Program-made: the position numbers and the translations under genes
NCBI GenBank assembly: GCA_041744735.1
Contig: JBGTKH010000386.1
Location: 1-6,123, forward strand
Direction of reading: 5' to 3'
Length of the DNA: 6,123 nucleotides
DNA from: JBGTKH01 sp041744735
GTDB taxonomy: Bacteria > Planctomycetota > Planctomycetia > Pirellulales > Pirellulaceae
In this document: piece after piece, positions 1-6,012 of the stretch
Layout of the letters: every line of letters starts with the position of its first letter
How positions within the stretch are numbered: position 1 is the first letter of the stretch
The notes under the pieces: generated by a model
What the model was told of the DNA's origin: nothing
What the model saw: the letters and a program-made list of their open reading frames with translations, nothing else
Database searches by the model: none

Positions 1-94
1 CCAGCGTGCGTTGCACTGGGGATTCGCGGACTCAGCCCCAGCCACCCAAAGCTGAATGGCAATTTGGTGTTGGGCTAACCCCGAAAGCAAAGCC

Positions 95-1633
95 ATGACT
101 ATTAACGACCTGCCCGACGATCTGTCGCAGTGGCCGGTCGATCCGTTCTTGCTCTTGGGCGTGACGCACGCAACTGACGCGCGCGAGGCACGCCGTGCCT
201 ATGTGCGTTTGATCCGCCGCTTCAAGCCCGAGCACGCTCCGGAACATTTTCAACGGATTCGTGAAGCGTACGAATTCGTACAGCGGCAGATCGAAGTCCG
301 CCAGCGATACGGAGACATTTGGAGCGACAATGAAGACAACGGCGACCAAGCGGACGACGACCGCTCGGACTTCGCCCCCGTGAGCGACTTCGATACGCCG
401 GCTGATTCCTCTCCCGAAAACTTTGTCCTAAGCACCGACTCGAAGTCCATTGGTCAGCAACCGCCGCGGCCCTCGCGCACATCGAGATCATCTCGCCCAC
501 TGGCAGCCGCCCTCGCGCCGAGTCCTGAAGAAAAATGCGCCGAGATCTGGCGATCCGCTGTGAATGGCGACGAGGCCGATGCTTACGCGCGGCTGCTGGC
601 TCTGCGCGGTCAGCACGAGCGTGGCCATCCAGAAATCTGCGTGCGGCTGTATTGGCTACTCACCGCGCAGCCGCAACTTGACCCCGAACGCCAGCCGTGC
701 GACTGGCTGGCCGAAGGTCTGCGTGCCAGTGCGTTGTCAGGGCCGCCGGCCGAATTGTATCGCCGCGAGCTGGTTGACAACCCGCGCGAAGCAACCAGCC
801 AGCGCTGCACCGATTCGTTGTCAGTCAATGCCACGCCTGGTGCACTGGCCGATTTCGTCGAATGGCGCTGGCGGGCTTGCGGACTGATTGAACAGTGGAA
901 CGTGATCGTGCGCGACTTGCCGCAAATTCGCGACCGCGTGGTGTTTGACGACGAGGACACGTGGGGCCGGCTGCTGCTGATCGCCATCGATCAACTCGCC
1001 TGGGCCGAGCGCGACGAAGCACACGCGGCCGTGCAAGCTTGCCGCCACGAAATCGAACAGCTCTCGCACGTGCACTCGTCGCTGTCCGATCACCTTGACC
1101 GCATGGATTTGCTGTTCGAGGTGGCCGAAGGTTACCGCCGCATTCGCTATGCGGTCCACGTTCCCGCCGAGTGGATCAAACTGATTCCGCTGTCGTGGAC
1201 GCGGCCGATCGAGGAACTGCGCCCGCGGCTGATGCCGGTCCTGCAAAGCATGGCGCAAGACCCGCCGGCCGCTCTGCAAAAGTTCGCCCTGATGGCCGGC
1301 CACAGCTCGGCCGCCGCGGCACAACTGGGCCATTTGATCGAACGCTGTTACTTTCAAGAGGTGTTCTTTCATGAACAGCACGAGCGCGATTGGCAGGTGG
1401 TGCGCGACGCCGTGCAGCGTTTTCTGCGGCTGCATCCGGGTTACTATCGGCAGTTGCGGCACGAGCTGCTGCAATTCTGCATCCACGAAGCGATCGATCC
1501 CGAATGGTTCGGGCAAATCGCCGACGAATCGCCGCATGCCTGGAAAGAGGACAACGTCAGTTGGCTGGATACGATTCGCGACGACGGCCCGATGCGGTAT
1601 GTTTATCTGGCCTATCGAACTTTTTGGGGCTGA
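95..1633 (+). CDS. J-like (degenerate DnaJ) domain protein, function unknown
   Basis: 512-residue protein, soluble by appearance, with no signal peptide or membrane segment. Residues about 16-65 follow the J-domain pattern: DPFLLLGV at the start of helix I, RRAYVRLIRRF as helix II, and FQRIREAYEFV as helix III. The catalytic HPD tripeptide that stimulates Hsp70 ATPase is replaced by KPE (44-46, context FKPEHAP), so DnaK stimulation is doubtful. An acidic stretch (about 74-125) and a Ser/Pro/Arg-rich linker (to about 155) follow. The rest, to 512, looks mainly alpha-helical and matches no domain I can name. I prefer the ATG at 95 because the protein then starts directly before the J-like domain. 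An in-frame ATG at 56 would add 13 unremarkable residues. There is no clear ribosome binding site at either. It ends 18 bases before the adaptor gene and may be co-transcribed with it. The J-like call is fairly firm; any cellular role is unknown. Confidence 0.8.
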   Translation: MTINDLPDDLSQWPVDPFLLLGVTHATDAREARRAYVRLIRRFKPEHAPEHFQRIREAYEFVQRQIEVRQRYGDIWSDNEDNGDQADDDRSDFAPVSDFDTPADSSPENFVLSTDSKSIGQQPPRPSRTSRSSRPLAAALAPSPEEKCAEIWRSAVNGDEADAYARLLALRGQHERGHPEICVRLYWLLTAQPQLDPERQPCDWLAEGLRASALSGPPAELYRRELVDNPREATSQRCTDSLSVNATPGALADFVEWRWRACGLIEQWNVIVRDLPQIRDRVVFDDEDTWGRLLLIAIDQLAWAERDEAHAAVQACRHEIEQLSHVHSSLSDHLDRMDLLFEVAEGYRRIRYAVHVPAEWIKLIPLSWTRPIEELRPRLMPVLQSMAQDPPAALQKFALMAGHSSAAAAQLGHLIERCYFQEVFFHEQHERDWQVVRDAVQRFLRLHPGYYRQLRHELLQFCIHEAIDPEWFGQIADESPHAWKEDNVSWLDTIRDDGPMRYVYLAYRTFWG

Positions 1634-1651
1634 CACCGGTCGGTGCTTCAC

Positions 1652-2779
1652 ATGGCAAAACGCATTGTCATTGCAGTTGTCGTGGTCGTCGCGCTGGTTG
1701 GGCTGTTGGCGTACAGCCAGTATCGGCATGAGCCGCTGAAGGTTTCGGGGTTCATTGAGGCGGATGAGATTCGGCTCGGTTCGCGCGTCGGCGGGCGCGT
1801 CGAGCGGGTGTTTGTCGATGAGGGGCAGCAGGTGCCGGCCGGCGATCTGCTGATCAAGCTGGAAGAGTTCGACTTGCAGTCGCACAAGGCGGAGGCCAAA
1901 GCCAACGTCGAGGTGTGGCAAGCGGAGCTCGAACGGCTGCAAAATGGATATCGCACCGAAGAGGTTGCACAGGCCGAAGCGCGCGTCGAGCGGTTCACGG
2001 CAACGGTCGAGAAGTTGGTGAACGGTCCGCGCGAGGAAGAAATCGGCGCGGCCAAATCGCGGCTGACGCTGGCCGACGCGCAACTGGAACGCGCCACATT
2101 GTCGTACAATCGGATCACGAGCTTGTTCGCCAAAGAAATGGGCGCCGTCACACGCGATGACATGGATCGTGCGACGGAAGAGTTGAAGGTTGCCGAAGCC
2201 ACCAAGCAGGTGCGGGAACAAGAACTTCAATTGCTATTAAAAGGAACTCGCCGCGAAGAAATCGCCGAAGCCAAAGCGGAACTCAAAGAGGCCACCCAAG
2301 CTTTGCAATTGCAACAAAGCGGCTTCCGACGCGAGGAAATCGACAAAGCTGAAGCACAAGTCGCCGCCGCTCAGGCCGCTGTGCAAGTGATCGAAATGCA
2401 ACTCGCGGAACTCGAAATCCGCACCGAAGTGCCCGGCATCATCGAGGCCTTGGAACTTCGCCCCGGCGATCTGGTCGCACCCAACGCCCCGGTCCTATCG
2501 CTGCTGGACACCAGCCATCTCTGGGTGCGAGCCTACGTGCCCGAAAACCGTCTGAACATTCAAGTCGGACAGAAATTCAAAATCACCGTAGACAGCTTTC
2601 CCGATGAACATTTCACAGGCGAAGTAACCTACATCTCCCCGCAAGCCGAATTCACGCCTAGCAACGTGCAAACCGTGGAAGAGCGATCGAAGCAAGTGTT
2701 CCGCATCAAGGTCACGCTGAAACAGGGCCTCGACAAATTACGGCCGGGAATGGCGGCGGATGTGTGGTTGGAGGAGTAG
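1652..2779 (+). CDS. HlyD-family periplasmic adaptor (membrane-fusion) subunit of ABC exporter
   Basis: 375-residue membrane-fusion protein that would link an inner-membrane ABC exporter to the periplasm or outer membrane. A single N-terminal membrane anchor (about 5-21) follows MAKR. The first half of the lipoyl-like domain is at about 32-72 (GFIEADEIRLGSRVGGRV, then VDEGQQVPAGDLLIKLE). A long coiled-coil hairpin spans about 75-255. The second lipoyl half is at 257-288 (VPGIIEALELRPGDLVAPNA), then a beta-barrel region to the end with the family's LRPGMAADVWL close. The hairpin contains four copies of a G-x-R-x-E-E-I/V motif starting at G99, G125, G198 and G224. Length is typical for YbhG/YhiI-like adaptors. 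A GTG at 1643 would add three residues; the ATG at 1652 puts the basic residues right before the anchor and is preferred. No strong Shine-Dalgarno is visible. The partner is most likely the ABC fusion at 3322, now separated from it by the four-helix-bundle gene. Confidence 0.93.
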   Translation: MAKRIVIAVVVVVALVGLLAYSQYRHEPLKVSGFIEADEIRLGSRVGGRVERVFVDEGQQVPAGDLLIKLEEFDLQSHKAEAKANVEVWQAELERLQNGYRTEEVAQAEARVERFTATVEKLVNGPREEEIGAAKSRLTLADAQLERATLSYNRITSLFAKEMGAVTRDDMDRATEELKVAEATKQVREQELQLLLKGTRREEIAEAKAELKEATQALQLQQSGFRREEIDKAEAQVAAAQAAVQVIEMQLAELEIRTEVPGIIEALELRPGDLVAPNAPVLSLLDTSHLWVRAYVPENRLNIQVGQKFKITVDSFPDEHFTGEVTYISPQAEFTPSNVQTVEERSKQVFRIKVTLKQGLDKLRPGMAADVWLEE

Positions 2780-2793
2780 TCACTTGTCATTTG
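2780..2793 (-). repeat. Inverted copy of the RTGACMA heptad repeat
   Basis: The 14 bases immediately after the adaptor's TAG stop (2777-2779) are the exact reverse complement of 3263-3276, the left edge of the heptad array upstream of the ABC gene. On the - strand they read CAAATGACAAGTGA. The two copies therefore bracket the four-helix-bundle gene in inverted orientation and could pair as a 14-base stem in a transcript. The match is seen directly; any role is inference. Confidence 0.7.
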
Positions 2794-2851
2794 TAAGAAG
2801 GCAACTCGGAGCGGCGCGAGGAGATAACCGCGGATGGGATAGGGTAGCTTT

Positions 2852-3220
2852 ATGTCATCGGAGAGTTTCGAGAAGCTGCGCGTCTATCAGTTAGCCGAAC
2901 AGTTATCGGATGAGATTTGGGGATTGGTGTGTAAGTGGAGCAACTTTGCCAAGGACACCGTGGGAAAGCAGATTGTCCGCTCGGCGGACGCAGTGGGCGC
3001 GAACATCGCCGAAGGTACGGGCCGAGGAACCTACCAAGATAATCGTCGGTTTGTTCGCGTTGCACGGGGATCGTTGTACGAAACGCGTCATTGGTTGAGG
3101 CGGGCCTACACGCGCCGCTTGTTGACGAAAGCTCAGATTCAAATCCTCAAGCCACTCATCGACGAACTCGGCCCGAAACTGAATGCCTATCTAAAATCCA
3201 TTGGCAACGAGGAAACATAG
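2852..3220 (+). CDS. Four-helix-bundle protein (S23 / 23S rRNA intervening-sequence-like family)
   Basis: 122-residue protein with the hallmarks of the four-helix-bundle family typified by proteins encoded in 23S rRNA intervening sequences of Leptospira and Coxiella, and distantly related to the Avd accessory protein of diversity-generating retroelements. Visible signatures are the N-terminal FEKLRVYQLAEQL (6-18), the core QIVRSADAVGANIAEG (40-55) with the diagnostic NIAEG at 51-55, and RFVRVARGSLYETRHWL (66-82) with the family's G-S-L-x-E. The length is normal and the frame intact. Family members are small and basic, often stand-alone, and have no established general function; nucleic-acid binding is suspected. 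The start at 2852 fits the family N-terminus, with a weak purine run (AGGG, 2841-2844) upstream. It lies between the adaptor and ABC genes, whose products should work together, so it looks like an insertion into their operon. I see no reverse transcriptase or template/variable repeats, so a retroelement role is not supported here. Confidence 0.92.
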   Translation: MSSESFEKLRVYQLAEQLSDEIWGLVCKWSNFAKDTVGKQIVRSADAVGANIAEGTGRGTYQDNRRFVRVARGSLYETRHWLRRAYTRRLLTKAQIQILKPLIDELGPKLNAYLKSIGNEET

Positions 3221-3265
3221 CGCACCGATCACCGCGGCACCGAACCGCTTACGCACTTCTTGCAA

Positions 3266-3328
3266 ATGACAAGTGACCAATGACAAGTGACCAATGACAA
3301 GTGACCAATGACAAGTGACCAATGACCA
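3266..3328 (+). repeat. Tandem heptad array, RTGACMA x9 (14-base period x4 plus one heptad)
   Basis: Four perfect copies of the 14-mer ATGACAAGTGACCA lie at 3266, 3280, 3294 and 3308, followed by one ATGACCA heptad at 3322. Each 14-mer is two related heptads (ATGACAA and GTGACCA), so the array is nine heptads of consensus RTGACMA. The last heptad contains the ABC start codon, so the array occupies the place where a ribosome binding site would be. Each 14-mer encodes the five-codon mini-ORF MTSDQ. Its TGA overlaps the next unit's ATG as ATGA, and the fourth overlaps the ABC start. Perfect copies suggest recent expansion or slippage. There are no unique spacers, so this is not CRISPR. Confidence 0.97.
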
Positions 3329-5559
3329 ATGTCATCGAAGTTGATGAACTTACGCGCCGCTTCGGCGACTTAACCGCCGTCGACGGCGTCAGCTTCCGCG
3401 TTCGCCGATCTTCGATTTTCGGTTTGCTCGGTCCCAATGGCAGCGGCAAGTCGACGATTATTCGGATGCTGTGCGGCGTGTTGGCGCCGACGGCGGGCGA
3501 TGCTCGGGTGTTGGGGTATGACGTGCGGACGGACGCGGAAACGATTAAACGCCGCATCGGCTACATGTCGCAGCAGTTCAGTTTGTACGCCGACCTCTCG
3601 GTGCGCGAGAACTTGGATTTTTATGGGCGCATTTACGGCTTGGACCGACAAAGTCTGCGCGAGCGGCGCGACACGGTGTTGGAGCTGACGTCGCTGGGCG
3701 ACCGGCTGGAACAATTGGCCGGCACGTTGTCGGGTGGATGGAAGCAGCGGCTGGCATTGGCCTGTGCGCTGATTCACGAGCCGGACGTGATCTTTCTGGA
3801 CGAACCGACGGCGGGGATTGACCCAGTGGCGCGGCGGCAACTTTGGGATTTGCTGTTCGAGTTATCGGCGCGCGGCGTAACCTTGTTTGTCACTACCCAC
3901 TACATGGACGAAGCCGAACGCTGCACCGACGTGGGTTACATCTATCAAGCGAAACTGTTGGTGTTGGGTGAGCCGGCCGATTTGAAGCAGTTGCCGCAAG
4001 TCACGCCGTCGGGCACGCGGCGATACGAGCTGTCAGTTTCCGCGCCGGCTCAGCGGCTGGCGGCGCTGCGGAAACTGCCCGGCGTACACGACGCGACGCT
4101 GTTCGGTGACACGATCCACTTGCTCGCCTCCGACGATGTGCCGCGCGAAGCGCTGCTGGAAGACACAGCGGCGCCCGCCAAGCCAGCCGAAATTCGCGAA
4201 ATTGCCCCGACGCTGGAAGACGTTTTCGTCACACTAACTCGCAATGCCGAACAACGTCGCAGTGAACCAACCTCGCGGCCGATTGCCGCTGACACCGACG
4301 TGTCTCCCGCGGCGATGCCACGAGACGATGCACCGGGTGATGAATCAGCCGACGATGCGGCGGGCACAGCACGGCCGGCGCGGTCGCATCCCAGCAACAA
4401 CACGACGCGCACGATGGAAGGCTTTTGGGCTATCTTGATCAAAGAATTCTTCCACATTCGCCGGCAGCCGTCCACGATTTTTTTCATGCTCGGCGTGCCG
4501 GTGATGTTAACCCTCATTTTCGGTTACGCCATCGATACGAACATCGAGAACATTCCTACGGTTGTCCTCGACCTCGACGGCCGGCACCATGCCCGTGAGC
4601 TAGTGGAAGGGTTCGTCAACACGCACAAATTCGAGGTGGTCGAAAGAGTGTTCGACGCCGAATCGCTGCACCAGTCGATGACATCAGGTCGCGCAAAAGT
4701 CGGCATTGTGATCCCGCCAGATTATTCGAACCGAATGATCAGCGGCGAACAGGTTCCAGTCCAAGTCCTCATTGTCGGCAGCGATTCCCAAGTCGCAATT
4801 ACCGCGCAGAATTCAGCAAATCTCCTGGGATTGAATCTGTCGCTGAAAATGGGGAGGGATAAAGCGGAAGCGATTCAAGCAACCCCAGCCCGCGACTCCG
4901 CCGGAAGAACGGCACTACCCGTAGAAATGCGACCCCGCCTGCTGTACAATCCCGATCTCGAAAGCGCGCGTTTTTTCGTACCAGGCTTGGTCGGAATCAT
5001 TGTGCAACTCGTTACTGTGTTTCTAACTTCGTTTGCCGTAGTTCGTGAGCGTGAAATGGGGACGTTGGAGCAACTGTTCGTGTCACCCGTGAGCCGAACG
5101 GGCCTACTCACTGGCAAGATTATACCCTACGCGATTGTCGGCTTTGTCGAGACTTTGGTCGTACTAGCCGTCATGGTGTTCGTCTTCGATGTACCGATTA
5201 CCGGTAGTATTCCATTGCTACTGTTGTTGTCGTCACTCTTTATCTTGTGCGCTCTCGGTCTCGGCTTGCTGATCTCTACGCTTGCTAAAACGCAGGTTGA
5301 GGCCGTCCAATTCGCGTTCTCCACCATGTTGCCCTCCGTGCTACTATCGGGATTCATGTTTCCTCGCAGTGAAATGCCCTGGCCAATTCAATGGCTTACC
5401 CTGGTTATACCAGTCACATATTTCATTGAAATCCTTCGCGCGATTGTAATTCGCGGAGCAGGTTTTCTCGATGTATACCGATGGGTATTTTGTCTGGCAT
5501 TGTGTTGCGTTTCTGTAATCTTCCTAAGCCTAGCTCGCTTTCGAAAGCAATTAACCTAA
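3322..5559 (+). CDS. ABC exporter fusion: ATP-binding domain plus ABC-2-type permease
   Basis: 745-residue half-transporter on one chain. ATPase domain about 4-306: Walker A GPNGSGKST (37-45), Q-loop in YMSQQFSLY (about Q84), signature LSGGW (136-140), Walker B VIFLDEP (156-162), D-loop GID (165-167), H-loop H193, and the closing motif PTLEDVFVTLT (296-306) of YbhF/RbbA-type ATPases. All catalytic residues are present. A low-complexity Asp/Ala/Pro/Arg linker (about 307-364) leads to Met365, where a permease-like N-terminus begins. Membrane segments lie at about 384-403, 551-575, 599-622, 628-653, 663-679 and 720-738, with a large extracytoplasmic loop between the first two, as in ABC-2 permeases of the YhhJ/YbhR kind. 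A homodimer would supply two ATPases and twelve helices. An in-frame TGA at 3316-3318 rules out any earlier start. There is no Shine-Dalgarno because the heptad array fills that space. The likely partner is the HlyD adaptor upstream. The substrate is unknown. GC content falls markedly in the permease half. Confidence 0.95.
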   Translation: MTNVIEVDELTRRFGDLTAVDGVSFRVRRSSIFGLLGPNGSGKSTIIRMLCGVLAPTAGDARVLGYDVRTDAETIKRRIGYMSQQFSLYADLSVRENLDFYGRIYGLDRQSLRERRDTVLELTSLGDRLEQLAGTLSGGWKQRLALACALIHEPDVIFLDEPTAGIDPVARRQLWDLLFELSARGVTLFVTTHYMDEAERCTDVGYIYQAKLLVLGEPADLKQLPQVTPSGTRRYELSVSAPAQRLAALRKLPGVHDATLFGDTIHLLASDDVPREALLEDTAAPAKPAEIREIAPTLEDVFVTLTRNAEQRRSEPTSRPIAADTDVSPAAMPRDDAPGDESADDAAGTARPARSHPSNNTTRTMEGFWAILIKEFFHIRRQPSTIFFMLGVPVMLTLIFGYAIDTNIENIPTVVLDLDGRHHARELVEGFVNTHKFEVVERVFDAESLHQSMTSGRAKVGIVIPPDYSNRMISGEQVPVQVLIVGSDSQVAITAQNSANLLGLNLSLKMGRDKAEAIQATPARDSAGRTALPVEMRPRLLYNPDLESARFFVPGLVGIIVQLVTVFLTSFAVVREREMGTLEQLFVSPVSRTGLLTGKIIPYAIVGFVETLVVLAVMVFVFDVPITGSIPLLLLLSSLFILCALGLGLLISTLAKTQVEAVQFAFSTMLPSVLLSGFMFPRSEMPWPIQWLTLVIPVTYFIEILRAIVIRGAGFLDVYRWVFCLALCCVSVIFLSLARFRKQLT

Positions 5560-5718
5560 TTTCAAGCCATGCAATTGATTCCGTGCGCGGCGCCGACAAG
5601 CGCAAACAAGTGACGTCGTTGGCAATGCCGCTCTTTAGCGCTGTACAAGTGATGCAAAGTTGCTTAAACGAGCCCTAGAGAGCGGTCTATCCTTCACTCG
5701 AACTATTTACAGCTTGCG

Positions 5719-6012
5719 ATGACCAACCCGAAAACAATACTAAAGCCGATCGCTTGGTTCAGCGTTTTCGTCGCATCGGCACTATACTTGGCCTGTATTG
5801 TTATCGAAATTCCCGCGAACACAGCTCCGCTTTCATGTTGGGTAAGAGCAGGTGCTAATGCTGGTTCGGCGGCCGGCTTTTTCCTTGCAATAGCAATTTT
5901 TCTTTTCCAGTTCATTGGGTCGCAGTTGCGCCACGAAGACGCGATCAATAGATCTAGCCCTGTGATCCACACAGACTACGAAGAACACGGCAAACGCAAA
6001 CTAAGCCTTTGA
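5719..6012 (+). CDS. Hypothetical small membrane protein, two predicted TM segments
   Basis: 97 residues, family not recognised. Two hydrophobic segments at about 11-31 (beginning IAWFSVFVASALYLACIVIEI minus flanks) and 47-67 (including GFFLAIAIFLFQFIG) are joined by a short loop with one Cys (C40) and followed by a charged tail of about 30 residues ending GKRKLSL. It begins 159 bases after the ABC stop and has no visible ribosome binding site. The reading frame and the two well-formed hydrophobic stretches favour a real protein, but the codon signal is weak and the stretch is AT-richer than the genes upstream. Its last 12 bases overlap the convergent transposase gene, so the C-terminal tail may be encoded by the end of an insertion element rather than by the original gene. 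It does not resemble the second ABC permease that might be expected here. Confidence 0.5.
   Translation: MTNPKTILKPIAWFSVFVASALYLACIVIEIPANTAPLSCWVRAGANAGSAAGFFLAIAIFLFQFIGSQLRHEDAINRSSPVIHTDYEEHGKRKLSL

Noticed and set aside
16..41. Inverted repeat CTGGGG / CCCCAG upstream of the J-like gene as a terminator.
   Set aside because: It has only a 6-base stem, a 14-base loop and no following T tract. It is too weak to call, though it could relate to a gene left of the window.
821..2230. A 469-codon open frame on the - strand across the J-like gene end and the adaptor gene.
   Set aside because: It is antisense to two well-supported genes. Its translation is rich in Arg, Gln, His and Leu with no recognisable domain, as expected from a GC-rich antisense frame.
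2852..3220. The four-helix-bundle gene considered as an Avd accessory protein of a diversity-generating retroelement.
   Set aside because: No reverse transcriptase, template repeat or variable repeat is visible, and the sequence fits the stand-alone S23-like branch at least as well.
3266..3328. The tandem array considered as a CRISPR array.
   Set aside because: The units are contiguous 14-mers with no unique spacers, and there are no cas genes nearby.
3249..3557. A - strand frame whose end reads as repeated SLVTCHWSLVIGH-like peptides.
   Set aside because: The repeat peptide is simply the antisense translation of the heptad array, and the rest is antisense to the ABC ATPase domain.
5537..5548. 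Perfect palindrome GCTTTCGAAAGC near the end of the ABC gene, considered as a terminator or operator.
   Set aside because: It lies inside coding sequence, would form only a 4-base stem with a 4-base loop, and has no T tract. A 12-base palindrome is plausible by chance in this window.
5481..5678. A 65-codon + strand frame overlapping the ABC gene end.
   Set aside because: The first part is an out-of-frame reading of the last permease helix, and the rest resembles no permease or other family. It is probably a chance frame.
5660..5690. Possible promoter (TTGCTT and a GTCTAT-like box) before the small membrane gene.
   Set aside because: The spacing is 19 bases and the -10 match is poor. There is not enough support to annotate.
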